DNA from: Solirhodobacter olei
Lineage (GTDB): Bacteria; Pseudomonadota; Alphaproteobacteria; Rhodobacterales; Rhodobacteraceae
NCBI RefSeq assembly: GCF_004010155.1
Contig: NZ_RRYH01000009.1
Coordinates: forward strand, 1 to 64,000
Direction of reading: 5' to 3'
DNA length: 64,000 nt
The translations under genes and the position numbers were made by a program. Under the pieces are notes generated by a model, which did not search any database, had not been told where the DNA came from, and worked only from the letters and a program-made list of their open reading frames with translations. Positions 1 through 8,450 of this stretch are shown piece by piece (the first letter of the stretch is position 1; every line of letters starts with the position of its first letter).

Positions 1-156
1 AACGAGGGTGGTGTGATCCTTGGAGTTCACCGCGTTCTGGATGATGTTCTTGTTGGCATACATCGGCGCGCCGCCGACCATCGGGTTGGCCTGCGCGGCC
101 ACGGTGCTGATGGCCAGAGCGGTAGCAGCGGCAAGGCCGCGGAAAGTCATGGTCAT
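1..156 (-). CDS. Fasciclin (FAS1) domain protein, N-terminus only
   Basis: Only the first 52 codons are present; the gene leaves the window at its left edge. The start at 156 has AGGAGG (164-169) seven bases upstream. The N-terminus is a Sec-type signal (basic TFRG, then an alanine-rich hydrophobic stretch, possible cleavage after AAQA). It is followed by NPMVGGAPMYANKNIIQNAV and then NSKDHTTLV, the typical opening of secreted FAS1 proteins. FAS1 domains are surface or periplasmic adhesion modules. It lies 160 bp downstream of an anti-sigma factor on the same strand, so it is probably part of, or a target of, that sigma system. The FAS1 call rests on the opening alone because the domain body is outside the window. 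Confidence 0.75.
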   Translation of the reverse strand, partial: MTMTFRGLAAATALAISTVAAQANPMVGGAPMYANKNIIQNAVNSKDHTTLV

Positions 157-316
157 GTCTGGTCCTCCTGAGGAAGCGGACCGGATTATCCCGATCCATG
201 CCCGGAGTTACGGAGGGCCGCGGCGCGAAGTTTCGGATGGCCAGAACACGAAGGCGTGAACGGGAGGCGTGACGGCCGGTGCGGCGTGGCGGATGCAGCG
301 CGGCGCCCGGGCGCGT

Positions 317-997
317 TCAGGCCCGCGTCAGGACGCCTGCCCCGAGAACCTGCGTGGGCTTTCCGTTCGGCGAGCCGCCCGCGGGTTCGAGGCTGACGGC
401 CAGGGTGTCGCCCGCGACCAGCTTCGGCAGCGTCACCCGCAGGCGCGGCGCGCTGACCAGCGCGACCGGGCTGGGGGCCTTCCCCGGCAGGATGACCCAA
501 AGCTGGTAATCCTTCGCAGCCCCCGGGCCCTGCCCCTTGGTGCGCGTGATCGTCGCGACATGGGTCCCGGCATCGTAGCGCGCCTGAAAGATCAGCGCGC
601 CATTCGCTGTGGCGATCTCTGCCGTCAGCATGGGCGGCTTGCCCGGACGGGCCAGGAAAACCCCGACCACCGCCGCCGCCGCGCCTGCGCCGAGCCCGCC
701 GAGCAGCCAGCGCCGCCCCACGCTGCGGCCCCAGCCGCGCCGCGCGGCCGGCTCCGCCCGCCCGAACAGCCGCGCCTCGATCTGCGGCAGAAGGTTCGGC
801 GCGGGTACCTCGGGGTAATCGGCGTCGAGCGGGGAAAGATGGGCGGTCCAGGCCGCGACCCGCGCGGCGAAGGCGGGATCGTCCCGCAACCGGGCCTCGG
901 CCGCCAGCCTCTCGGGCAGCGACAGCACGCCCAGCACGTATTCCGCGGCCAGCAGGTCGTCGCCCTCGTCGGGGATGGGGGGGTGCGGCGTGCTCAT
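317..997 (-). CDS. RskA-type anti-sigma factor (membrane-anchored)
   Basis: A 226-residue protein. The N-terminal cytoplasmic part carries the LLAAEYVLGVLSLPER segment typical of RskA/anti-sigma-K proteins. A single membrane segment lies at about 97-116 (WLLGGLGAGAAAAVVGVFLA), followed by a periplasmic RskA domain containing YQLWVILPGKAPSPVALV. There is no His-x3-Cys-x2-Cys zinc motif in the N-terminal domain, so it is not a ChrR-type anti-sigma. The start at 997 overlaps the sigma factor stop as ATGA (994-997), which indicates translational coupling. It is expected to hold the ECF sigma factor encoded just upstream and release it after regulated proteolysis or a periplasmic signal. Confidence 0.88.
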   Translation of the reverse strand: MSTPHPPIPDEGDDLLAAEYVLGVLSLPERLAAEARLRDDPAFAARVAAWTAHLSPLDADYPEVPAPNLLPQIEARLFGRAEPAARRGWGRSVGRRWLLGGLGAGAAAAVVGVFLARPGKPPMLTAEIATANGALIFQARYDAGTHVATITRTKGQGPGAAKDYQLWVILPGKAPSPVALVSAPRLRVTLPKLVAGDTLAVSLEPAGGSPNGKPTQVLGAGVLTRA

Positions 998-1542
998 GCT
1001 TCCAGACACTCCTTCAGCCGAAGAAGCCCCCTGCGCAGCCATGTGCGGACAGTGTTGAGCGGGATCGCGTGCCGGGTGGCGAGCTCGGCATAGCTCAACC
1101 CGTCGAGATAGGCGCCGCGCACCGCCTCGGCGCGGGCTGGTTCGAGCGTGTCGAAGCAGTCCGATATCCGCCGCGCCTCGCCGCGCGCGATCGTGCGCGC
1201 CTCGGCCCCCGGCGCGGGGTCGGGCATCTGGGCGAAGGGATCGCCGGTGTCGTCGGGCAGGACCTCGTCGGTGCGGGCGCGCAGACGATCGATGCAGTGG
1301 TTGCGCGCGATCGCGATCAACCATGTCATCGCCCTGCCCCGGTCCGCATCGAACCGGCCGGCATTAATCCAGACGCGTGTGAACACTTCCTGTAGGGCCT
1401 CCTCGGCCTCTGCGCGATTGTCCAAGATACGGAGGCAGACACCGAAAAGTTTCGCGGAGGCGGCCGAATAAAGCGCGTCGAACGCTGCGCGATCCCTTTC
1501 GGCGACGTCGTTCAGATAAGCGGCGAGCGGATCGTCCTGCAT
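994..1542 (-). CDS. ECF RNA polymerase sigma factor (SigK/RpoE-like)
   Basis: A 182-residue ECF sigma factor. Region 2 is seen in LYSAASAKLFGVCLRIL and the following EEALQEVFTRVW, ending in WLIAIARNHCIDRLR. Region 4 is the C-terminal helix-turn-helix (GLSYAELATRHAIPLNTVRT, then WLRRGLLRLKECL). I chose the ATG at 1542 (MQDDPLAAYLND) because the upstream in-frame extension is low-complexity and unlike sigma factors. It is first in a cluster with an RskA-type anti-sigma (4-base overlap) and a fasciclin gene. The same gene order occurs in the SigK-RskA-MPT70/83 loci of mycobacteria. The promoter sequence it recognises cannot be assigned from this window. Confidence 0.92.
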   Translation of the reverse strand: MQDDPLAAYLNDVAERDRAAFDALYSAASAKLFGVCLRILDNRAEAEEALQEVFTRVWINAGRFDADRGRAMTWLIAIARNHCIDRLRARTDEVLPDDTGDPFAQMPDPAPGAEARTIARGEARRISDCFDTLEPARAEAVRGAYLDGLSYAELATRHAIPLNTVRTWLRRGLLRLKECLEA

Positions 1543-1989
1543 GCGCGGCACGCTACTGCGTCGTCCGCCGTCGCCAAGAGGCCTAACTGCCCGCAGGCCG
1601 ACAAAGCGGCCACGGCTGTAGCATCGAAACCACAGGCAGGCAGCCCGAACATGCCAGGGCGGCCTGGATCGCGGCAGAAGGGGCAAGGCCCGTGCCCAGG
1701 TCAGCTCGCGCTGCGCGGACGGCAAGCTGGAACCCGCGATGACCCGACGGCACGCCCCAGGCGCAGGTCACCCCCAGAGCGCCCGTCAAAGGCAGGGCGC
1801 GGACCGTTTACCCCCCGCTCGAATGGAATGGTCATACTTTTTGCGCAATTCGGTATGACATTGCCTGCGCTGGACCGTGATTGTCCCAGCATCAGAAACG
1901 ACGCGACGCATATTTCGGTTTCGTCTTGCGGTCCGGGCGGGCCGGCACAGTCAGATCGAAGCATGCGAAGTTGCAGAGGGGCTAAGGCA
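1543..1989. other. Divergent intergenic region without a gene
   Basis: This 447-bp gap lies between the divergent ECF sigma and histidine kinase genes. Reading frames extend through it from the kinase, but they are arginine/proline-rich and unlike any domain, so I treat it as non-coding. It must hold both promoters. The only clear structure is the palindrome at 1831-1859. A weak alternative kinase start (ATG 1963) lies at its right end. Confidence 0.6.
1831..1859. promoter_or_regulatory. Inverted repeat GTCATAC-N15-GTATGAC
   Basis: Two perfect 7-base arms, GTCATAC (1831-1837) and GTATGAC (1853-1859), are separated by an AT-richer 15-base spacer. The pair sits 131 bp upstream of the histidine kinase start and about 290 bp upstream of the sigma factor start. 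The spacing puts the two half-sites about two helical turns apart, as for a dimeric regulator. No regulator is assigned. Confidence 0.4.
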
Positions 1990-3567
1990 GTGCAGTTGTT
2001 GGAGCTGAGAGGTCTCAGTCACGCCGAGACCATTGTGGTTCTTTGCGCCGCATTTGCCTGCATCGGATGCCTCCTGACCCTGCTGGCCCAGATCGTCTGG
2101 CAAAGCCTCGTCAAATCCCGGGGTGTCAAAACGGATGCGGCCGGGACGACCGATGACCTGCTGGTTCTCTGGTCCGCGATGAACAGCCATGCGATGGTCA
2201 ATATCTCCGATGCGGACGGAAAGCTCGTCTATGTCAACGAAGCCTTCACCGCCACGACCGGCTACGCGGAAGAGGAACTTCTAGGCCGCCGGTTGGGGGA
2301 CTTCCTGTTGGCCCCGGGCTCGGCCGGCGCGTCCGAGATCAGGCGGCATCTCTCGGCTGACCAGAAATGGTCAAGCGAAACGAAGCTGATCCGCAAGGAC
2401 GGCTCGCCGCTCTGGACCAGCACGACGATCGTCCCGATGACCGATGCGTCCGGCAGGGTGGTTCGCACGGTATCGCTCAGGACCGATATCACGGCGCATA
2501 AGGAACGGCAGGCGGAGCGGGAGAGCCGCAACCTGCTCGGCCGCCTCAGCGACGAGGTCTATGTCTTCTCCATCAGCGACCTGCGGCTGGAATATCTGAA
2601 CAACCGGGCGCGCCGGTTTCTCGGCTGGTCCGAAGAGGACGTGGTGGGAAAGACTCTGGCGGACACGGCAATCGACTTCGTGGAGGCCAGATTTCGCGAG
2701 CGCGCCGCCCCCCTTCTTTCGGGGCAGGAGGAGGCGCTGACCTACGAGTCCTTCCATCACGGGCGCCCGATCGAGGTGAACCTTCAGGTGGTCGAGCGGC
2801 TCGACGGCAAGAGGCGCTTCGTCGCCGTCGTCCGCGACATCACGCGCCGCAAGAAGATCGAAGCGGAGCAAAAGGCCTTCTTCGCGAATGTCAGCCATGA
2901 ACTGCGCACGCCGCTCACCTCGGTGCTGGGCGCGTTGAAACTTGGTATGGCCGGAACGCTCGGCCCGCTGCCGAACAAGGCGCATGGCGTGTTCGGCATC
3001 GCGCTGCGCAATGTCGAACGGCTCGTGGCGATGATCAACGACCTGCTGGATCTGGAAAAGATTGCGTCCGGGCGCCTGGACATGCAGCTGGAGTCCACCG
3101 ACCTGTCGGACATCGTCAGGGAAGCGGTCGCCGCCAATGCCAGCTATGCCGCCGAACTCGGTGTGACGCTGAACAGCATCGGAACCGGGAAACCCCATGT
3201 CGTGAGGGCAAATCAGGATCGGATGATCCAGGTCCTGAACAATCTCCTGTCGAATGCCTCCAAGTTTTCGGACGTCGGCCAGGTCGTCGACGTCGAGCTT
3301 CGCGACATGTCGCAGACGGTGCAGATCCTCGTGCGGGACCGCGGGAGGGGCATCCCGGAAGACATGCAGGGTCTGGTGTTCGAGCGCTTTGCGCAAGCAT
3401 ACCCGGCAGAGGACGGCCGGCCCAAGGGGACCGGCCTGGGCCTGAGCATTGCCAAGGCCATCGTCGAGGATCATGGCGGCACCATCCAGCTGACCAGCGC
3501 CGAGGGGGTCGGGACCACTTTCTGCATTGAACTTCCGCTGCAGCGAGAGGCCCGGGACGCGGCCTGA
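1990..3567 (+). CDS. Membrane-anchored PAS/PAS sensor histidine kinase
   Basis: A 525-residue sensor kinase. One membrane segment lies near residues 11-35 (VVLCAAFACIGCLLTLLAQI). Two PAS domains follow at about 60-165 (YVNEAFTATTGYAEEELLG) and 180-285 (YLNNRARRFLGWSEEDVVGK). The HisKA H-box NVSHELRTPLTSVLG puts the phosphoacceptor at His303. The ATPase core has an N box (NNLLSNASKFS, near 422), a G1 box (DRGRGIPED) and a G2 box (GTGLGLSIA). I chose the GTG at 1990 because GAGGGG lies 9 bases upstream; ATG 1963 would add 9 residues. No response regulator is adjacent, so it is an orphan kinase here. The second PAS lies directly before the HisKA domain. The ligand is unknown. Confidence 0.93.
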   Translation: MQLLELRGLSHAETIVVLCAAFACIGCLLTLLAQIVWQSLVKSRGVKTDAAGTTDDLLVLWSAMNSHAMVNISDADGKLVYVNEAFTATTGYAEEELLGRRLGDFLLAPGSAGASEIRRHLSADQKWSSETKLIRKDGSPLWTSTTIVPMTDASGRVVRTVSLRTDITAHKERQAERESRNLLGRLSDEVYVFSISDLRLEYLNNRARRFLGWSEEDVVGKTLADTAIDFVEARFRERAAPLLSGQEEALTYESFHHGRPIEVNLQVVERLDGKRRFVAVVRDITRRKKIEAEQKAFFANVSHELRTPLTSVLGALKLGMAGTLGPLPNKAHGVFGIALRNVERLVAMINDLLDLEKIASGRLDMQLESTDLSDIVREAVAANASYAAELGVTLNSIGTGKPHVVRANQDRMIQVLNNLLSNASKFSDVGQVVDVELRDMSQTVQILVRDRGRGIPEDMQGLVFERFAQAYPAEDGRPKGTGLGLSIAKAIVEDHGGTIQLTSAEGVGTTFCIELPLQREARDAA

Positions 3568-3758
3568 AGGGACCACCGACCCCGGCATCCTTGTTTATTT
3601 CAGGATACCAGCAAAGCGGGGTCACCCGGTCTGCGGCGGGCCTCGTAAGGCGGGTTGCAGCACGTCGGGCGCGGCATGGAATTGCGGCCGCGCGCAGACG
3701 TTGCCGGCGCGCTGCCGAAAGTGCTAGCTCACCCCACAGAAGCGCAGGAGGCTTGATC

Positions 3759-4295
3759 GTGAAGGCGTTGGTCATCATCGACATTCAGATGGAGATGCAG
3801 CATCGCATCGAGGCCGGCCGGGACTGTGTGAACCCGGATGCTCCACGGCGGATCGCCGCCCTCGCCGATGCGTTCCGCGAAAGGGGCCTGCCGGTTGTTC
3901 ACATCAGGCATCGTGACGACGATCCGGCCTCGCCCCTCAATGCGGGCGCGCCGGGGTTTCCCCCGATGTCCTGCGCCGAGGCCGCCGACGGCGAGCCTGT
4001 CTTCGTGAAGCGGACGTCTTCCGGCTTTGCCTCGACCGGGCTTGCGGCGCATTTGCAGGGCGCTGGCATTACCGATCTTGTCGTAACGGGGGCGGTCGCC
4101 GGGTTTTGCGTCAACAGCACGGTTCGGAACGGGGCCGATCTGGGCTTCAACATGACCGTCGTCCGTGATGCGGTGATCGGCTTTGATCTGCCTGCAGCGG
4201 GGCAGTCGGCACAGGTGATATTCGACGTCACGATGGCTCACCTGGAAGCGGATTTCGCGCGGGTGGTCGACGCCTCGGCTGTCCTGCCGGCCTAG
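3759..4295 (+). CDS. Isochorismatase/nicotinamidase-family cysteine hydrolase
   Basis: A 178-residue protein with the cysteine hydrolase fold. The expected triad is Asp8 (VIIDIQ), Lys84 (FVKRTS) and Cys117 (VAGFCVNST). The non-proline cis-peptide region and the C-terminal motif VRNGADLGFNMTVVRDAV also fit. The start is a GTG with AGGAGG (3746-3751) seven bases upstream. The family hydrolyses amides or vinyl ethers (nicotinamide, N-carbamoyl compounds, isochorismate). The metal-binding residues of true nicotinamidases (D-x-H-x-x-H) are not evident, so PncA function is unlikely and the substrate is open. It is a stand-alone gene after the histidine kinase and ends in a hairpin. Confidence 0.88.
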   Translation: MKALVIIDIQMEMQHRIEAGRDCVNPDAPRRIAALADAFRERGLPVVHIRHRDDDPASPLNAGAPGFPPMSCAEAADGEPVFVKRTSSGFASTGLAAHLQGAGITDLVVTGAVAGFCVNSTVRNGADLGFNMTVVRDAVIGFDLPAAGQSAQVIFDVTMAHLEADFARVVDASAVLPA

Positions 4296-4305
4296 CCGCC
4301 GGCAG
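4284..4305 (+). terminator. Hairpin over the hydrolase stop codon
   Basis: Perfect 8-base arms CTGCCGGC (4284-4291) and GCCGGCAG (4298-4305) enclose a 6-base loop that contains the TAG stop (4293-4295). No T tract follows, so it is either a weak intrinsic terminator or a 3' stabilising hairpin. Confidence 0.45.
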
Positions 4306-4480
4306 CAGACCCGTCACAGTGATCGCAGATGTCCGCCCACGAAAGGCGAACGCCCGGCCGTCAGCCGGTTTGCGCAACCCGGCCCCTTTCAGTGGATGCA
4401 CCGGGCCCGCATCGGCCCGGACCGAGCTCAAATCGAAGCCCCGGCAATGGGAGCCGGTCACCGTGATGGCGTGAAGGGCG

Positions 4481-5257
4481 CTACTTGGACGGTGCGCCCG
4501 TCTGGCCGGATCGTGCGGCCAGCGCCTCGATCAGATCGGTCGGGAGAGGCAGGACGATGGTGTTGGTGCGGTCGCTCGCAATGTCGTGCAGCGCGCCAAG
4601 ATAGCGCAGCTGCATCGAGGCTGGCGCTTCGCCCATGATCTGGGCCGCCTCCACCAGTTTCTGCGCGGCCTGCTGTTCGCCCTCGGCGTTGATGATCTTC
4701 GCGCGCCGCACGCGCTCGGCCTCGGCCTGTTTGGCGATGGCGCGGATCATGCCTTCGGAGATGTCGACCTGCTTGATCTCGACATTGGTCACCTTGATGC
4801 CCCAGGCCTCTGTCTGGGTATCGAGGATCTCCTGGATGTCGGCGTTCAGCTTGTCGCGTTCGGACAGCATCTCGTCCAGAGAGTGCTTGCCGAGGACCGA
4901 CCGCAGCGTGGTCTGCGCAAGCTGGCTGGTGGCGGCCATGTAGTCCTCGACCTGAATCACCGCCTTGTCGGGATCGACGACGCGGAAATAGAGGACCGCG
5001 TTCACCTTCACGGAGACGTTGTCGCGCGAGATGACATCCTGGCTCGGCACGTCCAGAACCAGCGTGCGCAGGTCAACCCGCACCATCTGCTGGACGTAGG
5101 GCAGCATCAGGATCAGGCCCGGTCCCTTGACGCCGGTGTAGCGGCCCAGCGTGAACATCACCCCGCGTTCGTATTCCCGGAGAACGCGGATGGCGGAGGC
5201 CAGCACCAGAATGGCGAGAAGGGCAATGACGAGGTAGATCGTCATGGTGATCGGCAT
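4481..5257 (-). CDS. Slipin/stomatin-like SPFH (band 7) membrane protein
   Basis: A 258-residue stomatin family protein. An N-terminal membrane anchor (residues about 4-24) is followed by the SPFH domain: [40 protein letters not shown], and [11 protein letters not shown]. It then has the charged helical region [20 protein letters not shown] that drives oligomerisation. It lies 43 bp downstream of an NfeD protease gene on the same strand. NfeD-slipin pairs are a conserved partnership in which the membrane serine protease is thought to cleave the slipin C-terminus. A role in membrane microdomain organisation or quality control is inferred. Confidence 0.93.
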   Translation of the reverse strand: MPITMTIYLVIALLAILVLASAIRVLREYERGVMFTLGRYTGVKGPGLILMLPYVQQMVRVDLRTLVLDVPSQDVISRDNVSVKVNAVLYFRVVDPDKAVIQVEDYMAATSQLAQTTLRSVLGKHSLDEMLSERDKLNADIQEILDTQTEAWGIKVTNVEIKQVDISEGMIRAIAKQAEAERVRRAKIINAEGEQQAAQKLVEAAQIMGEAPASMQLRYLGALHDIASDRTNTIVLPLPTDLIEALAARSGQTGAPSK

Positions 5258-5300
5258 GGTTGAACTCCTGACTTATGAGGCCGGCACAGGCCGGGCGTTT

Positions 5301-6668
5301 TCATTCTGGTACCACGTCAAGCGTCAGTCCCTGGCGTCCCGCAATCCGCACCGGCTGGCCCGCGACAAGGCCCGCGGGCCCCCTGGCCGACCAGCGTTCG
5401 CCCAGAACCTCGACCTCGCCTGTCGCGTCGGACCAGTCGATGACGCGCGCCGTGGCGCCCAGGAGCCGCGTATCGCCCGAGGTCTTCGGCTTCCTGCGGG
5501 CGCGGATCAGCATGGCAAGCACGATAAGGAACAGTCCGGCGGCAAAAAGCGTGGCACCGATGGCGACGAACAGGGAAAGCCGGTAGCCCGGCGTGTCGAA
5601 CGCCATCAGCGCGCCCAGCAGGAAGGCCCCTGCCCCGCCAAGCCCCAGCGCCCCGAACGAGGGCACGAAGGCCTCTGCCGCCATCAGGCCAAGGCCGAGG
5701 ACCGTCAGCGCAAGGCCCGCAAGATCGACGGGGATGATGCTGAGGGCGTAGAGCGCCACAAGCAGGCTGATCGCGCCAATGACGCCGGGGGCGATGAGGC
5801 CGGGATGGCTGAACTCGAACACCAGGCCGTAGACCCCGAGCAACAGAAGGATCAGCACGATGTTCGGATCGGTCAGCGCGGAGAGCAGGCGAATGCGGAA
5901 GCCGGGCGCGATATGCACCAGCTCCGCCCCGGCGAGGTGCAGCGTCACAGGCCCGCTGGCAAGGGTGACGGTCCGGCCGTCCGCGGCGCGCAGAAGCGCG
6001 GGCAGGTTCGGCGCGACAAGATCGATCACCCCCTCTTTCAGCGCCTGATCGTAGGGCAGGCTCGCGGCCTCGCGGACCGCCTTCTCGGCCCAGTCGGCAT
6101 TGCGGTTGTGCAGCTTTGCGAGGCCACGGATATAGGCGACGGCGTCATTCGTCACCTTCGTCGCCTCGGCATCAGGGGGCTGCGACCCGGCTGCGGCCCC
6201 CCCGTCCCCGGAGGCGGCCTTCCCCGGCAGCTTGGTGCCGCCGAACAGGCTCACCGGCGTGGCCGCGCCAAGGTTGGTGCCGGGCGCCATCGCGGCCAGC
6301 TGACAGGCATAAAGGATATAGGTCCCGGCACTGGCCGCCCTTGCCCCGCTGGGCGACACATAACCGATGACCGGAACCGGCGACGCCAGGATCGCCTGGA
6401 TGATCTGCCGCATCGCGGTATCAAGCCCGCCCGGCGTGTCGATCTGCAACACGACGGCATCCGCCCGCCCCGCCGCCGCCTGCTTGAAACCGTCGACGAC
6501 ATACCCCGCGCTCACCGGTCCCACGGCGCTGTCCAGCGACAGGACATAGACCTTGGGGCGCTGTTGCGCAGATGCCGGTACCACGAGAAATGCGAGAATG
6601 AGGACGCCCAGCCCGAGGCTGCATGCCCTGCGAAGCTTCCAGACGACAGTGAGCAAGGCACGTTTCAT
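5301..6668 (-). CDS. NfeD family membrane-bound serine protease
   Basis: A 455-residue full-length NfeD protein. A signal peptide (VLILAFLVVPASAQ) is followed by a ClpP-like protease domain with the motif IDTPGGLDTAMRQI and the SGARAASAGTYIL segment expected to hold the nucleophilic serine. Four or more membrane segments follow (for example IVLILLLLGVYGLVFEFSHP), and then a C-terminal OB-fold NfeD domain (LLGATARVIDWSDATGEVEV). I took ATG 6668 rather than an upstream in-frame start because the signal peptide begins there. The stop is 43 bp before the slipin start, so the two form an operon. It probably processes the slipin partner in or near the periplasm. Confidence 0.92.
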   Translation of the reverse strand: MKRALLTVVWKLRRACSLGLGVLILAFLVVPASAQQRPKVYVLSLDSAVGPVSAGYVVDGFKQAAAGRADAVVLQIDTPGGLDTAMRQIIQAILASPVPVIGYVSPSGARAASAGTYILYACQLAAMAPGTNLGAATPVSLFGGTKLPGKAASGDGGAAAGSQPPDAEATKVTNDAVAYIRGLAKLHNRNADWAEKAVREAASLPYDQALKEGVIDLVAPNLPALLRAADGRTVTLASGPVTLHLAGAELVHIAPGFRIRLLSALTDPNIVLILLLLGVYGLVFEFSHPGLIAPGVIGAISLLVALYALSIIPVDLAGLALTVLGLGLMAAEAFVPSFGALGLGGAGAFLLGALMAFDTPGYRLSLFVAIGATLFAAGLFLIVLAMLIRARRKPKTSGDTRLLGATARVIDWSDATGEVEVLGERWSARGPAGLVAGQPVRIAGRQGLTLDVVPE

Positions 6669-7032
6669 CCCATATCTCGCTGTCCGTTGCCGACACCCTC
6701 TAATGTAGGATGGCCTGCGCGGAAGGATAGCCGCATTCCGCCCCACGGTCGCAGACGGAACCGATGCCGGTCAACGGGTCAGGGGGTCTGCGCCAGGGTG
6801 TGCGATTTTCATCGGGCCGTCATCGGCTGTGAACAGGCATCGAAGTGTGTCCCCTCCCGACGCCTGCCTTTGGCCCGAGCGCAAAAGGAAGTTTCCGTCA
6901 GGGCCAAGGGGGCATTGGTCGACAGAGGCGCTTCTGTTCGGGATCGCAAACGACGCTGTGCTGTCCTGACAGAACCCACCGAGGGAAAACTTGGCAGCAG
7001 CAGAACCAATCATCTGATCTAGCTTGGAAAAG
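6669..7032. other. Intergenic region without a recognisable gene
   Basis: This 364-bp gap lies between the nfeD start and the 3' end of tRNA-Phe, both on the minus strand. Short open frames exist on both strands, but none shows a domain or a good ribosome binding site. It should contain the nfeD promoter and the terminator of the tRNA transcript. I see no clear element. Confidence 0.5.
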
Positions 7033-7107
7033 TGGTGCCCGGGGGCGGAATCGAACCACCGACACGAGGATTTTCAATCCACTGCTCTACCCCTGAGCTA
7101 CCCGGGC
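7033..7107 (-). tRNA. tRNA-Phe (GAA)
   Basis: A 75-nt cloverleaf including an encoded CCA. The acceptor GCCCGGG (7107-7101) pairs with CCCGGGC; the D-arm is GCTC-AGGGGTA-GAGC. The anticodon arm is GTGGA-TTGAAAA-TCCTC, with anticodon GAA and one T-T mismatch in the stem. The T-arm is GGTGG-TTCGATT-CCGCC and the discriminator is A. It lies just downstream of yacG on the same strand, as in other Rhodobacterales. Confidence 0.97.
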
Positions 7108-7209
7108 ACGGGGGAACGCATCGGCGTTCCGGGTTGCGGTGTATTAGGGGAGCAGCGGGGGGCTGTCCAGAGGGATCGAACGAAAAATCCAACGCCGCGT
7201 GCGGCGCCG

Positions 7210-7395
7210 TCAATGCGGGCGCGGCGGCGGGTCTTCGGGGCGCTGCTCGCCGATCTCGTCGTCTTCCTCCAGCGCCGTGCCGGGGATGACGTAATCGCCC
7301 TTCAGCCAGCGGCCGAGGTCGATATCCGCGCAGCGGCGCGAGCAGAAGGGGCGGTATTTCTCGTCCGCCGGCCTTCCGCAGATCGGGCAGCTCAT
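7210..7395 (-). CDS. yacG: YacG family zinc protein, DNA gyrase inhibitor
   Basis: A 61-residue protein with the YacG zinc site: CPICG at the N-terminus and FCSRRCADIDLGRWL further on, giving four cysteines. The rest is the family's GRWLKGDYVIPG motif and an acidic tail. E. coli YacG binds GyrB and inhibits gyrase. It overlaps the stop of the RNase gene as ATGA (7392-7395) and is last in the infA-maf-RNase-yacG operon. Confidence 0.93.
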   Translation of the reverse strand: MSCPICGRPADEKYRPFCSRRCADIDLGRWLKGDYVIPGTALEEDDEIGEQRPEDPPPRPH

Positions 7396-8450
7396 GCCGC
7401 GCCCCCCTCGCCAAGGCTCGCCGCCAGCGGCAGGCGATCGCGCTTGCGCTGCATCTCGTAATTTCCCAGCGGCGTCCAGCCGGCCAGCGCCGTCTCCGCC
7501 CCGTCATGGCGGAAGGCGGCCTTGAGAACCTGGTCCAGCGTCGCCCGGTCGCGCTTGGGCATCGGCGCGAAATCGATCACGATCTGGCCGCCGAGGCCGC
7601 GCAGGCGCAGCTGGCGGGGCAGCGCGCGGGCGGCCGCGATATTGGCCTTCAGGCTCGCCGCGGGCGAGGTGTCGGCGCCAGTGTTGATGTCGACCGCGAT
7701 CAGGGCGCGGGTCGGCTCGATGAACATCTTCGCGCCGCCCGGCAGCGGCACGGCGGGGGAAAGGAGCGCGTCGACCATCTCCTCCACCCCGTGATCGGCG
7801 AAGGCGGTGGGGCTGTCGTCGACCTCGTCGGGCGCGGGCTCGGCCCAGTCGCGCCAGGCCGAAAGCGCCGCGTCGGGTGCGTCGAGCAGCAGTTCGGGCG
7901 GGCCGTCGAGATCGGCCATCACGGCCTCTGCCAGCGCGCGGGTCTCGGCCAGGTCGGCCGCGATCTCCTCCGCCTCGGCAGAGGCGCAGGCGGAGCGCAG
8001 GATCAGGCCCAGCTCCTCATCGGCGCCCTCCATGCCCTCCTGGGCCAAGGCGGCGAGATGGGCGCGGGCGTCCTCGTCCCGGATGCCACGGGCGATGTTC
8101 AGGCCGGGCGCGCCCGGGGTGAGGATGCAGTAGCGCGAGCGAAAGAGGAGCCGGGTCGTGACCGGCAGCGCCTTGCCCGGCTCGGCCGGGCCCGTGACCT
8201 GGACGAGCAGCGGCTTGCCCGCCGCCACGCCCTTGGCCTGACGCAGAAAACCCCTGCCCTGCGGCAGTTTCACGAAGACGCCGCCGAGGCCCTTCACCGG
8301 CCGGTCCGCGACGGCGCGGAAGATCGCGCCCGCGGCGGTGGCGGCATCCTCTGGCGGATCGAGCAGCAGGTCCTCCAGCTGTCCGTCGACGATCAACGCC
8401 GCGGCACCGCGGCCGGCGATCTGGCCCAGAGCGACGGTGCGGCCCTTCAT
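7392..8450 (-). CDS. Short ribonuclease E/G-like protein
   Basis: A 352-residue protein, shorter than RNase G (about 490) or RNase E. The N-terminal part has a degenerate S1-like stretch ([20 protein letters not shown]) within the 5'-sensor region. The DNase I-like subdomain carries the two expected catalytic aspartates in [14 protein letters not shown] and [13 protein letters not shown]. The Zn-link cysteines (CPxC) and the C-terminal small domain are absent. It starts at ATG 8450, overlapping maf as ATGA. A reduced RNA endonuclease acting in rRNA or mRNA processing is inferred. Without the Zn-link it may not form the usual tetramer. Confidence 0.85.
   Translation of the reverse strand: MKGRTVALGQIAGRGAAALIVDGQLEDLLLDPPEDAATAAGAIFRAVADRPVKGLGGVFVKLPQGRGFLRQAKGVAAGKPLLVQVTGPAEPGKALPVTTRLLFRSRYCILTPGAPGLNIARGIRDEDARAHLAALAQEGMEGADEELGLILRSACASAEAEEIAADLAETRALAEAVMADLDGPPELLLDAPDAALSAWRDWAEPAPDEVDDSPTAFADHGVEEMVDALLSPAVPLPGGAKMFIEPTRALIAVDINTGADTSPAASLKANIAAARALPRQLRLRGLGGQIVIDFAPMPKRDRATLDQVLKAAFRHDGAETALAGWTPLGNYEMQRKRDRLPLAASLGEGGAA

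Noticed and set aside
157-316. CCATCC hexamer resembling a SigK -35 element upstream of the fasciclin gene
   Set aside because: No matching CGAATA-like -10 was found at 16-17 bases, so a promoter call is not supported.
6771-7013. An 80-codon minus-strand frame between nfeD and tRNA-Phe
   Set aside because: No ribosome binding site or domain was seen, and overlapping frames on both strands are equally open.
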